Positions 1-11,591 of a stretch of 64,000 bases of DNA are shown piece after piece. The position numbers were made by a program, and so were the translations under genes. The first letter of the stretch is position 1. Every line of letters begins with the position of its first letter. Source of the stretch: Hydractinia symbiolongicarpus (lineage: Eukaryota; Cnidaria; Hydrozoa; Anthoathecata; Hydractiniidae); contig NC_079882.1 in the NCBI RefSeq assembly GCF_029227915.1, positions 14,158,501 through 14,222,500 on the forward strand, written 5' to 3'. The notes under the pieces are model-generated. The model saw only the letters and a list, made by a program, of their open reading frames with translations. It was not told the origin of the DNA and did not search any database.

Positions 1-160
1 TTCATTTAACAAACCACACAAAACTCGCGGCTTTTCACGACAAAAAAGACATATTTTTTTTTCGGCAACATCAAAGATTTTTTTCGGCAACATCAAAGGA
101 AAATGAGCACATCCACTTTGCCTGTCACAGAGACACGGAACTGGCGTATTATTATATAGA
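1..160 (-). mobile_element. Helitron-like element C, 5' end only
   Basis: On the minus strand this segment begins at position 160 with TC followed by TATATAATAATACG, then a CTGT-rich stretch (the complement of 'cagagacacgg'). This matches the starts of the two neighbouring elements. It runs off the left edge of the window. Its start directly abuts the CTAG end of element B. No coding sequence is visible. Helitrons typically begin with TC and end with CTRR after a hairpin. The assignment rests on those end signatures only. Confidence 0.5.
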
Positions 161-906
161 CTAGTCGATTAGACCCGTGGAAAAAATCCACTTAGGCAGA
201 AGGACAATGGAAAAGTAGGTTGTTTTAGATTTTTTGCTGACGTCAGCAGTGCAATTACAAGAATATTTGGCGAAATTTAATTTATTCGTTGCCTGTACTA
301 TGCAGATGTTAAAACGCTGACCAAGAAAATGTATATGATCATATCTTCTTGATAAGCAGTTAATGAGACATAAGGGTTTTAACATTTTGCTGATGTCAAC
401 AATGGCCAGTCAAACCCCCCAAATTTTTTTTTTAGAAATTTGTATACCTGTTGCCTCCATCGTATAGATCTTGAAATGCTGATCAAGAAAATGTATATGA
501 TCATGTATCTTTGACAAACGGTTGCAGAGATATCAAGGTTTAAAGGTTTTTTGATGACGTCATCAAACCGTCTATTCCGAAACGGATTCGGGGACCCAGG
601 TTTGGAAAACTTACCCAAATTGGTCCCAGGTTGTCCCTAGTTACCCACGCGGTGAAAAAACATTGACGTCACCACCTTGTTTCCAAGTTATTTGGCCTCA
701 AAGTTTCAAGTGCATTGTAATGGCTTCACTAATCTTAATTAACTTTCCTTTGACGTCAATACTATTTCATCGGTAAAGTTTGGTAAATTACAGAACAATT
801 TTATAGGCGATGTTTTATAGAATTTGTTAAAGAAAATTTTGAAGAATGTAATCCACTTTGCAAAAGTGACAGACAGACACACGGAACTGGCGTATTATTA
901 TATAGA
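161..906 (-). mobile_element. Helitron-like element B (non-autonomous)
   Basis: Read on the minus strand the element starts at 906 with TCTATATAATAATACG and ends at 161 with CTAG followed by T. A short hairpin (GTGGA/TCCAC arms) lies about 20 bp before the end, as expected of a Helitron 3' terminus. It has no Rep/helicase gene and is 746 bp long. Several TGACGTCA-like palindromes occur inside. It shares both borders with its neighbours, so it is part of a head-to-tail array. About 470 bp of it (roughly 400-906) recur near 59836-60309. Confidence 0.55.
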
Positions 907-3742
907 CTAGTCGATAAGGCCCGTGGAGAAATCCACTTAGGCAGAAGGACAATGGGAAATTAGGTTCTTTTAGATGTTTTTCTGACGTCAGCAGTGTATA
1001 TACAAAAAAATGTTCTTAAAATCTTACACAAAATGTCAAATATCAAATCACATTAAATCCTTCACACAAATCTTACACAAAATAAAAAAGAACAGCTTGC
1101 AAGGTGTAAAATCTAGTTGATAAAAAGTTACAACAACGACACTCACAACACTAAACTCACAAAACCAACAGTAAGAAGACCGACAGTTACAACACCAACA
1201 GTCACAACACGGATAATAACAATTTAAAAAATAACGCATCTCAAATATTTACATCTTATAAGTGATTATGTTGAAAACCCTCAGTATTTTATTCTGAAGT
1301 GTCAAAAAGGAGGCCTCCAAGAGTTAGCAAAAATAAGTTTTTTACACATTTTAAATATTGTTTTTCCCTTACGCTTATACAAAAATATGAAAAAGCCGTA
1401 GTTTGGAAAACATAAAATTTAAATCTAGAAAAGTCAGTCATTTTAGTTGCATTACCATCCTCTCCCACAAAAATTTACACAAAATGTAAAAATCAACCAG
1501 TTAAGAACACAAAAATTTTCTCTTTTAGTTCCGCACTGCCCTTTACCAACAATTTTAAACATAAATGTCAAAAAATCAATGAGCAAAGAATAAACTTGAA
1601 TCAACAAAGATTATGTGTAGAGCTTGAAACACTAATCAAAATAATGTTAGAATCAAGTACAACACTAACAATAATAATAAAGTCAGAAATAACACATCTC
1701 AAATATTTACTTCGTTGAAAACCTTTAATATTTCAATCAGAAGTGTCAAAAAACATCAAATTTATATCTGGAAAACATTTATTCAATTACATACTATCCT
1801 GTTTCCCAAAAATATACACAAATTGTAAAAATTAACAGGTTAAGAACACAAAAAAATTTTCCTTTGTATGATGATCTGTAGTTACCTTTACCAACCATTT
1901 TAAACGTGAATGTCAAAAATAAATAAGAAGTAAATTTGAATCAACAAAGATATTACTTTTGGAAAACAGAGTGTATATACGGTCCGTCCTCACACAAGTT
2001 AACACAAAATGTAAAACAGATCGGTTTTTGAGGAGCACATCCAAATCAACAAAAATCAGTTCATTTAGCATGTTCTATATTGCTATTGCCCATAAATCTT
2101 CCACAAAAAGGTTATGAAACACATCAAATTATAGAAAAATCAGGCATTTCATAAAATATAAAAAACAAAAAAGTTTTTTCATCTTCACCAAAAACGGTAA
2201 TATATTACCACAATTACAAAATTCTTAACAAAAACGTGAAACCATGGAATTTTCTTCCAGCAAAAATGACATCACATACAGTTTAGTTCTCCCCAACAAA
2301 AGTTTATAATACGAACTATGGAAAAGCCATTAGCTTACACAACAGCCTTTAGTGGAGGCCAATTCTACAAAATTTGTGCTTTCAGTATATTGCATGTGGT
2401 CTTTTTCCCACAAAAGTTTACAGAAAATTTTAAAAAACAGCAGTTTGCAACACAAACAAAAACACGAACAACCTTCCCGAACCGAACGACCATCCTCTCA
2501 TAAATTAAAATAAAGTCAAAAACCCATGTAAATTTCCAATCAAATGTCTAGCTACACCCCCCTGTAAAAATAACCTGGCATTTTACATGTAGGCTGACGA
2601 AAGTTAAACAGGATGTCAGAAACAAAACAATAAAAATAACTTAACACACACGTTTTAAATTCTGGAAAAAAAATATTCCACTTGTCATATTGCACGTGGT
2701 CCCTTTGTAAAGTTTACAGGAAATGCGAAAAGAAATATAAAATACATCTGCAAAAGTTCAAGTCTTTAAAGATTTTGTAGGTAGGTAGCTAGCTAGCTTG
2801 TTACAACATAATTCGTGCTCATAAAAGAAAAGAAGTTTGGAAACTAAGGTAGCTAGCTATAGATAATTAAAAAAGAGGAATAACAATATAAGTCATAGGT
2901 TAGAGCTAGCCCATGGGGAGGACAACATTAGCTAGCTAACAGTAGCTAAGACCCCCAGTTAAATATACTTAAACTGGGAACACTTAGCTAAAACTAAAGC
3001 TAGCTATTTATGCTTAGTAAAACACATATAAAGAGAAACAATAGTAATGTAAAAATATTAACATTACAGTGATCAGTAAGTTCAGCAAACCAAAGTTTTC
3101 CGTTTGTTAGTCAGCTAACAGCTTTATGTAGCATTTTGAATTTTAGGACAAACACATTAGTTACGCACCAGGGGATACATTAATTATGCAACAAAAACAT
3201 AAACAAATATGGTGGCTAGGTTTGTTTTTAAAAAAGCGCTAAAATATGAAACTTCAAGAATTTGAGGCTTTTGTTGGAAAATGCGAATCTGCTTGCTCCA
3301 GTGACATAAAAACTAAACGTCTAAAAACATTAAAGTTCTTACTATTTGTGATTTCAAATCCACTTCAACCTCTAGCTTCTATTTTCTTCTTCTAACTTTA
3401 CTACTTTACTTCTAGCTCTAGCTACCACTTCTCACTTCATTTCTTGGACTTTTCTTTCTCTGAATTACTTTTTGCAATTTTTCAAGACGAAGGGGCTGTT
3501 TTCTTGTTGTTGCTTTTGTGTCGAGGGTTACCATTTTTCGGGAGTTAGCCGTTAAAATTTTTTCAGCAAATCAAGTTGCTTCATTTAGATCACGTGATGT
3601 AAACAAAGTAAACCCGCTGGCAAAATAGATATAACTTTTTCGGAGACTTCAAAGGAAATTTCGGCTACATCAAAGGAAAATGAACACATCTACTTTGCCT
3701 GTCACAGACAGACGGACACACTCTCCGTATTATTATAAGAGA
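907..3742 (-). mobile_element. Helitron-like element A (non-autonomous, 2.8 kb)
   Basis: On the minus strand the left end is A|TCTCTTATAATAATACGG at 3742 and the right end is CTAG|T at 907, with the GTGGA/TCCAC hairpin just before it. This fits insertion between A and T, as Helitrons do. The interior is A+T-rich, with many short repeats of the type 'acaaaatgt' and 'cacaaaa' and a TAGCTAGC-rich tract around 2780-2830. I find no supported coding sequence in it. A diverged copy lies at 60310-62680. Confidence 0.55.
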
Positions 3743-4769
3743 TAATTTCAAGTTCAAAAGATGACTCCACCTGAAAATAAAGTTTGGAATGGATCCTGCA
3801 TTATTTTGCTTCTTGATTTGCAAAAGAGGTTTGGGGATTATAAAAACGCATGTCACGATGAAAGTCAGCTGCATGGTTTTTGGCCATCAAAATGTTTCTT
3901 AGAAATGTGACAGATAATTTTGCCAATTTACCCACATAGGATTTAATAAAAAAACACCGCTAGCTTGTCACCAAAATATTTATAAAAAATAGATTCAAAC
4001 ATTGAATAAGAACATTGAGTTTTGTACCCAATTAGGATAATGAATTTAACAACGTTGATACATTGGTTACTAGCTATTTATTAAGACACGTTCACGTAAT
4101 TTGGACGGCAATCTAGCAGCTAGGTAACTATCAGTTGCTGAATAAGACAAAAACCTCACATATATCAATTTAATTATTGAGATAAATTTGCTTTATATCA
4201 TGTAGAACTAAAAATGGTAACTTTTTTTAACATATATCTCAAACGAGCCTCCCTAAAGTTGATGCAAAACTGTAGCTAGTCTTTTTATCCACTCTACAAA
4301 ATAAATCGACCGCCGCCATATTTGTATTCTTGTTTACATAAAACTCCCGCGCGGTTCAGACACAAATTTCTACAGGGCAAAACTGTTCATAAATCATTTT
4401 TGGGTTATAATTATCATGAATTATAAGCGATCATGTGACCAGCCTGTTCCAGGGCCTTTTCGCCGCTATCAACAAGGCAAAATGCCCTGGGAACGAGGTT
4501 GGCAAGTAAGGAGTGAATATAAACAGGTTTTGGGGTTTCGATCGTCAAACCCCCGCTTCCACCCCCTCCACCCCAGCCTCCACCCTCCCAAAATCGGTAA
4601 ATCCGACGGCATCCGAAAACAAATCCCATTCCGATTATTCTTGCGCATGCGCACACGCCGTTAGTAATAATGCTGACATCAACAAAATCTCGAGAATGCG
4701 CAATCGAGTAGGGGAAAGTCCCATACTCAAGGACCGGTGTTTTGAAGTTGAAATCTGTATATAATAAAG
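3743..4769. other. Intergenic stretch with an imperfect hairpin
   Basis: No gene is supported here. The overlapping short frames around 4414-4764 are on both strands and look like chance products of a C-rich stretch (CCACCCCCTCCACCCC). A hairpin with arms 4446-4455 and 4484-4494 (GTTCCAGGGC and GCCCTGGGAAC, one bulged base) ends in GGGAACGAGG. A similar CTGGGGACGAGG occurs at 40946, which suggests a dispersed MITE-type motif. Confidence 0.5.
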
Positions 4770-5737
4770 ATGAGTTGGTTCAGGAACGCTATCAGCAAGC
4801 TATATACGACACCGTGTCGGCGCCAGTAGCGGCAGTTCAACAAGAACCTTAACCAACCGTTGACGGATGCTATCATACGAAAAATCACTCCCCACGTAGA
4901 CATGCGCGTCAAGGTGGTCTATAGTTTCAGCTGTGACATCTACCGAGGTGGTGGAGACGCGTCGGCCTACCACAAGACCAAGAGCTCCGGATCACTTTAG
5001 AGTATGGCGGAAATCGAACCCTTTATGGAAGAATACGAGATGAAGCGTCTGGATCTGGAGGATGCGGACTTTTAGACTAAAGCCTACTTGCCACCCGACA
5101 GAACCATCGAGACTCCTGGAGCATACGAAGGCAAGATAGTCTTCAAGCATATACAGGTCAAAATCATCACTACGAGGGAGCCCCTACTTAGATGCAGACC
5201 TTTGCCGGACTGGCTGCTGGGCAAAAGGTGTATCTACGCCATGGACGGTGAAGATGCCAGAACGAACAACCTGTGCTTTTGGTGATGCTTGACTGTAAGG
5301 GAGAGGGCCGACGTAAAAAGGGGAACAGAGTTCCTAACGGGACCGGCCCTCAAACTGGCACGCGAGTACTACGAAGACTCCAAGCTAAAGCGGGAAGAGG
5401 TACGTGCTACGAAGCTGGTGGACTTGGAGGGTATCGCCAAACACTTCAAGATCAACATCAGGGTCTTTGAACCCAAGACGAACTCAGACAAGGCACCATG
5501 GCGGCTCGTCTATGGTCAAAACCAGTGCAAAAAGGGGCTGGACACAATCGATCTCGGCATGCTGGATGGTCATTGCTTCTGCATCACGAAGATGGATGTT
5601 TTGACTCAGCGCTGGGAATGCGAGGCTTGCACCAAAATCTTCACCAGATCTGAAAACCTCGAGCGGCACAAGCAGAACGACTGTGAAGGTGTCAAGACGA
5701 CAATCATTTGCAAAGGCAAAAAGGTCGAGCACATGCA

Positions 5738-7568
5738 GGGTGTGTCGATGCGATACGTCTTGAACAAGTCTCTGCGCTTGAAACCCGAGTTAGAGCTCTA
5801 TGCGCCAGGAGAACCCTGCAGGCACAAATGCCAAGACAACTGCTTCAAAGGCAGGTGCAAGGCTTGCATAGATGTTCAAAAAACCTGCGGCGGGTGTTCA
5901 AGAAATTAGGCTTACGACCTATTGCAGACCGGCATGGTTGAAGGCCCCGCGATCGTCTTTTGCAGGTATCACGAGGGGGATGTGACTTCCATTAGATCTC
6001 ACATCTACGATGAGCCACTCAAATGCAAGACCATTCTCGGCTATGACGCCAACATGCTCTACCCGAGTACCTTGCTGCAAGATTTCCCATGCGGTAAGGA
6101 GAATTTAATAAAGATGGCAGACCCGGTTGAGGGTTTGGAGGCTCTGGAGCAATGTGTTCTAGACGGCGAGCTCTTTGGTTTTGCGCAAGTGGATATAGAG
6201 GTGCCTGCGGAGCTATACGACAAGTTCAGCAAAATGTCCCCGCTATTTGTAGTTAAGGAGATACCCGATACTCAAATACCTCGGCACATGCACGAGTACC
6301 TACAACAGACGGGGCACAAACGTGTTCCAGGTACCAAGAAGCTTTTGGGAGTGATGAAAGCTGAGAGGATCTTGTTGTACACACCCGTGCTCAAATGGTA
6401 CTTCGAGCACGCGTTGAAAGTCACGGGAAGTTACCAGCTCCTCAAGTACACCCGAGGCAAGCCTTTCGCGTGGTTTCCGGAAGAGATTGCGGATGCGCGA
6501 CGCCAAGCTGATAAAGACCCTGATAAGCGCATCGCTGGTGATACAGCCAATTTGAAAGGGAACAGCATCTATGGGAAGATGATCGAAGATCTGGCGCGGC
6601 ACACCAACACTAGCTTTACCAGGGATGAGAAGGTGGTAGATGCAGCAATGAGGAGCCCATACCTCAAAGACCTTGAAGAGATTGGGGACGCGTATGAAGT
6701 AAGAAGAGGTAAACAAGGGGTCAGCATCGATAGAGCTTATCAGTGCGGCATAGCCCTCTACCAACTGGCCAAGTTGCGCATGCTCGAGTTTTACTATGAC
6801 TTCCTCGACAAGTTCGTAGATCGCCGAGATTTCGAGTACACTTAAAAACTTTAGCAATAGAGGTGTTTAAAAGCATTAAGAATCTGAACCCTGAATTCAT
6901 GTGGTGCCTATTTAGTTTTAACACATACCAATGTGAGCATAACCTCCGGAGAGGCCCTTCTTTGACTTTACCTAAAGCTAAAACCACTACCTATGGTACA
7001 AATTCCATCTTGTATCAAAGTTGTTGGATATGGAATAATCTTCCCCGTGAAATTAAAAATAGTTCAACCATTGAAGAGTTCACAGTTAAATTAGCCTGCC
7101 AGGATTCTATTTTATGTAATTGTAAAATATGTAAAAAAAATTGATGAAAAAAAGAAAAAGTGTAAAATATGAATTGTAAACTTTAATTTATCTTTGCCCA
7201 GAATGTTATTTTTCATTGTTATTATTATTATTATTATTATTTGTTACGTTAGTTGGTTTTTATTAACGAAAGCTATCTTGTAAATTTGATCAACGTTAAA
7301 TAAAGAAACATACATACATACATACATATACATGAACCTGGACACGGACAGTGCGTATTTTGTTATCTTCGGAGAAGAGCTGCGGGAGGTCATTCACAAG
7401 GAAATGCTCGAGCAGTACGACGAGGATGTGAAAAACTGGCTCGTCACCGACAAGCACTCGAGTCGAACGGGAGGTCTGTTCAAACCTGAATTCGTCGGGT
7501 CTATGATGATTGCATTGACATCCAAGTGCTATTTCGTAGAGGGTCAAGAAGAGTTTTCAAGAAGAAGT
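5738..7568 (+). repeat. Left arm of 1.8-kb inverted duplication
   Basis: This 1.83-kb segment is nearly identical, in inverted orientation, to 9763-11591. The two arms carry the same ORF layout, the same in-frame TAG and the same LINE insertion, with only scattered substitutions. The left breakpoint lies at GGGTGTGTCGATG and the right at GAAGAAGT. The spacer is about 2.2 kb. Confidence 0.9.
6842..7331 (+). mobile_element. LINE 3' fragment inserted in polymerase copy 1
   Basis: The segment encodes the end of a LINE reverse-transcriptase ORF (about 93 residues, 6863-7144). The conserved-looking tail WIWNNLPREIKNS resembles the C-terminus of the larger LINE at 35650-35690. It is followed by a short 3' UTR with an (ATT)n tract, the motif CGTTAAATAAA and a (CATA)n tail. 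It splits the polymerase between the residues FEYT and MNLDTDS. The same insertion is present in copy 2, so it predates the inverted duplication. Confidence 0.75.
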
Positions 7569-9544
7569 ACCCAGGGAGTAAACTCATTTCCCGAACGACA
7601 TGTGGCCCCAATGCAGAGAAGTGTATTTGCATGTGGCCCCAAACTTTCTCTTCACAAGTAATTTTAAAAATCTAATCCGCAATTTTACACCCATGGTCTG
7701 TGTAATTTTTTTCATTTTTCGCAAAAGCATACTTGGCTAACACGTGCTCAATTTACGTATAAAAATAGTTTTATTAAAATATTGTAGCAGGTCCAGAAGC
7801 ATGTGCATGAATAAAATAATAACACGAATCAATTCAAATCAGTAGCAAAGTAATTAATTTTATTTATCAAGAGACACAATAAATGGCAAAATAGATGGCT
7901 ACCGAGAGTCCTCAAAATCAAGGTGGTGTCAACCAAGCAAAGCACATTTCCTTTCAAAAATATCAGGCTAGAATTTTAGATTAAAACAATACGTATTTTG
8001 TTTAGAACAATAAAGAAATAATGGCCAGCCTGGGTAAAATTTTGGTATTCTTATAAGAACGTGCGTATTAAAAATGATACACGAATGCCTTAAACGGATA
8101 CGTCATTTATTCACTCTCGTCTCCCTAATATACGAAAAACGCAAAAAAACCTGGAAGTGACGGGTCGGTAATTTATTCAAAAAACGTGAGTTAGCGAAAT
8201 ATAGCTCAATCAATATTCCGGACCGGAATTGGGTCTGGAAATTTTTTGAGTTTATGGAAGAAAAGTGTTTCTCACTTTGGAAGAGAAGTGTTTCGAACGG
8301 AAGAGAAGATTTCAGAGGAAAGAAGAGAAGTGTTGTAACTAAGAAGACAGGTGTTTTGACTAAGAAGAGAAGTTTTTTTTATTAAGAAGAGAAGTGAGCC
8401 ATAGGGGCCATCGTAAAAAGGCGTGAGTCTTTGACTAATCCTGACGGATGGGAGTTAAAACTATAGCCTAACAGGTTATAAGTAACCACGCAGTACGGAA
8501 CCTTTTCCGTACTGCGTGGTAAATTTCCTACGCCGGCTGCGGTGAGTGTAAAAATTACGTCACAAGTTTGACGTCACATGCCCCTTAGGTGAGATGGGGA
8601 GGGTTGCAAGCCATAGCTATTTGATTTTTGACTGACTGAGTGACTGATTAGTTATAATGAATCAGTCAAAATCTGTAAGCTATAATTTGCAACCCTCTCA
8701 GTCTCTATGGTAGTGACGTCACAACTTTGACGTCAACATCACCATAGGCGAAATGGAGAGGGCTGTGAACCGTGGCTTTTCGCCGTAAATAAATTACAAT
8801 CTGATTTTTTAACGCGCTCCGTCTGCAACACCTGGATCGTCGACATCATTCGCTTGGTTAACATTTTTCGTCAAATTTACACTTAGTCATGCGACTTATC
8901 TGACTAACCCTGGATCCGCGCCTGGAACCCTCTGGGTGTTTTGTTGTTTTTGTTGTTGTTAAGGGTTTTTGATTCTGCGAGTATACAACTCAGAGGCTCT
9001 GGTTTTCCATATCCGAAGTGTTTTTTCAGTGCTGTCCTGCTTTGCAAGCTTAGCGTACTTGCTCTCTATACTCTATACAGAATGTCGTGCTTGTACAACG
9101 CATTAACGAAACCCACCTTTTTAAGTGAGCGCTTTCAGAGGCCGTTCGTAGCACTGACATTTAACCGGCATTTTGGCTCAACTTTTTTCCCGACTGGCAC
9201 AGTGTGTGGTAGAAACCGGGGCGAGACGGCCGCCTCCAGGTAAGGCATGGTCTCCGCTCGTCCATCCGTACCCTTCAGCCAGGTCTAAGCAGGCTACCAC
9301 GATTTTACTATATATCGAGCTTCGTATATAGCTATTCAGTATCACCTTGAGTATTACCTGTGTGAAAATTCACGCATCACCGGTTAGGTCGTTTACGCAT
9401 CATACAGAAAACCTCTTGATTATTCAGAAATGTTTATCATTTCTGAATGGATGAGGCAAATGAGTTTGTTCTTGTTTTTACCGATTCATACTGATGAGGA
9501 GTGACTCAAAGTTGTGAGAAAAACACAAATCTATTCAACGCGAC
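7569..9544. other. Spacer between polymerase arms; hairpins, no gene
   Basis: No supported coding region. The stretch contains a purine-rich tract (about 8260-8400, repeats of 'gaagagaag'), a perfect hairpin at 8485-8520, and a larger imperfect inverted repeat (about 8590-8700). Two related copies of a GACGTCA-containing block lie at about 8549-8610 and 8713-8780. An 11-bp perfect stem lies at 9422-9432/9438-9448. A CTGATGAG at 9490-9497 resembles part of a hammerhead core but lacks the rest. Confidence 0.5.
8485..8520. repeat. Perfect 16-bp hairpin
   Basis: The arms 8485-8500 (ACCACGCAGTACGGAA) and 8505-8520 are exact reverse complements around a 4-base CCTT loop. It lies in the spacer of the inverted duplication. 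A former transposon end or a folded RNA element are both possible; nothing decides between them. Confidence 0.85.
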
Positions 9545-9762
9545 TTATAATTCCAAAGGCACAGTATGTACACCATCCTCGAGCACCTTCCGTTTATCAC
9601 AGAACGGCGAGAGCCCTAGCTTGTTTTGCTCATAAGTGATCATCCCCTGGTTGTGCACCCGGAAACCTACGTTTTTAGCAGTATCTAGCTCGCCTTTCAG
9701 TGCTCCCATGTACCTTGACCATATCACTTCGTTCTGCCTTTTCGACATGCCTTTACACGAAA

Positions 9763-11591
9763 ACTTCTTCTTGAAAACTCTTCTTGACCCTCTACGAAAT
9801 AGCACTTGGATGTCAATGCAATCATCATAGACCCGACGAATTCAGGTTTGAACAGACCTCCCGTTCGACTCGAGTGCTTGTCGGTGACGAGCCAGTTTTT
9901 CACATCCTCGTCGTACTGCTCGAGCATTTCCTTGTGAATGACCTCCCGCAGCTCTTCTCGGAGATAACAAAATACGCACTGTCCGTGTCCAGGTTCATGT
10001 ATATGTATGTATGTATGTATGTTTCTTTATTTAACGTTGATCAAATTTACAAGATAGCTTTCGTTAATAAAAACCAACTAACGTAACAAATAATAATAAT
10101 AATAATAATAACAATGAAAAATAACATTCTGGGCAAAGATAAATTAAAGTTTACAATTCATATTTTACACTTTTTTTTTTTTCATCAATTTTTTTTACAT
10201 ATTTTACAATTACATAAAATAGAATCCTGGCAGGCTAATTTAACCGTGAACTCTTCAATGGTTGAACTATTTTTAATTTCACGGGGAAGATTATTCCATA
10301 TCCAACAACTTTGATACAAGATGGATTTTGTACCATAGGTAGTAGTTTTAGCTTTAGGTAAAGTCAAAGAACGGCCTCTCCGGAGGTTATGCTCACATTG
10401 GTATGTGTTAAAACTAAATAGGCACCACATGAATTCAGGGTTCAGATTCTTAATGCTTTTAAACACCTCTATTGCTAAAGTTTTTAAGTGTACTCGAAAT
10501 CTCGGCGATCTACGAACTTGTCGAGGAAGTCATAGTAAAACTCGAGCATGCGCAACTTGGCCAGTTGGTAGAGGGCTATGCCGCACTGATAAGCTCTATC
10601 GATGCTGACCCTTTGTTTACTTCTTCTTACTTCATACGCGTCCCCGATCTCTTCAAGGTCTTCGAGGTATGGGCTCCTCATTGCTGCATCTACCACCTTC
10701 TCATCCCTGGTAAAGCTAGTGTTGGTGTGCCGCGCCAGATCTTTGATCATCTTCCCATAGATGCTGTTCCCTTTCAAATTGGCTGTATCACCAGCGATGC
10801 GCTTATCAGGGTCTTTATCAGCTTGGCGTCGCGCATCCGCAATCTCTTCCGGAAACCACGCGAAGGGCTTGCCTCGTGTGTACTTAAAGAGCTGGTAACA
10901 TCCCGTGACTTTCAACGCGTGCTCGAAGTACCATTTGAGCACGGGTGTGTACAACAAGATCCTCTCAGCTTTCATCACTCCCAAAAGCTTCTTGGTACCT
11001 GGAACACGTTTGTGCCCCGTCTGTTGTAGGTACTCGTGCATGTGCCGAGGTATTTGAGTATCGGGTATCTCCTTAACTACAAATAGCGGGGACATTTTGC
11101 TGAACTTGTCGTATAGCTCCGCAGGCACCTCTATATCCACTTGCGCAAAACCAAAGAGCTCGCCGTCTATAACACATTGCTCCAGAGCCTCCAAACCCTC
11201 AACGGGGTCTGCCATCTTTATTAACTTCTCCTTACCGCATGGGAAATCTTGCAGCAAGGTACTCGGGTAGAGCATGTTGGCGTCATAGCCGAGAATGGTC
11301 TTGCATTTGAGTGGCTCATCGTAGATGTGAGATCTGATGGAAGTCACATCCCCCTCGTGATACCTGCAAAAGACGATCGCGGGGCCTTCAACCATGCCGG
11401 TCTGCAATAGGTCGTAAGCCTAATTTCTTGAACACCCGCCGCAGGTTTTTTGAACATCTATGCAAGCCTTGCACCTGCCTTTGAAGCAGTTGTCTTGGCA
11501 TTTGTGCCTGCAGGGTTCTCCTGGCGCATAGAGCTCTAACTCGGGTTTCACGCGCAGAGACTTGTTCAAGACGTATCGCATCGACACACCC
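9763..11591 (-). repeat. Right arm of 1.8-kb inverted duplication
   Basis: Inverted partner of 5738-7568. Beyond 9763 this copy continues into the genuine polymerase C-terminus, while copy 1 breaks off. Beyond 11591 it continues into the exonuclease region, while copy 1 joins other polymerase sequence. This copy is therefore closer to the ancestral arrangement. Confidence 0.9.
10000..10487 (-). mobile_element. LINE 3' fragment inserted in polymerase copy 2
   Basis: Same insertion as at 6842-7331, on the minus strand: 93-residue reverse-transcriptase tail (10185-10466), (AAT)n tract at 10090-10112 and a (TATG)n tail near 10003-10025. The insertion point in the polymerase is identical. Confidence 0.75.

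Larger units (their letters stand above)
4770..7568 (+). pseudogene. Polinton type-B DNA polymerase pseudogene, copy 1
   Basis: This is a decayed protein-primed family-B DNA polymerase of the Polinton/Maverick kind, which would replicate the element from its termini. From the ATG at 4770 the frame holds stops, then shifts near 5280. A C2H2-like finger lies around 5610-5690. Motif A reads YDANMLYPS (about 6040), motif B KGNSIYGKM (about 6555) and motif C DTDS (7342). Relative to copy 2, most of the exonuclease region is deleted at about 5738. An in-frame TAG at 5907 and a LINE fragment (6842-7331) just before motif C are shared with copy 2. The C-terminus is lost at 7568, where similarity to copy 2 ends. 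Confidence 0.85.

Noticed and set aside
1048-1239. Cys-rich 63-codon minus-strand ORF
   Set aside because: It arises from the repeats 'caacac/acaaca' inside the Helitron-like element; the corresponding part of element D does not keep the frame.
4414-4764. Overlapping ORFs of about 80 codons on both strands
   Set aside because: They overlap each other in several frames, come from a C/G-rich repeat stretch, and show no domain-like pattern.
6300-6857. 185-codon ORF on the strand opposite to polymerase copy 1 (and its twin 10472-11029)
   Set aside because: It is the antisense shadow of the polymerase reading frame, in which motifs A and B are clearly recognisable.
9490-9515. CTGATGAGGAGTGACTCAAA as a second hammerhead ribozyme
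   Set aside because: It has the CTGATGA core and a GAG/CTC stem II, but the required GAAA after stem II is not in place and no pairing stems I and III with an NUH cleavage site could be found.
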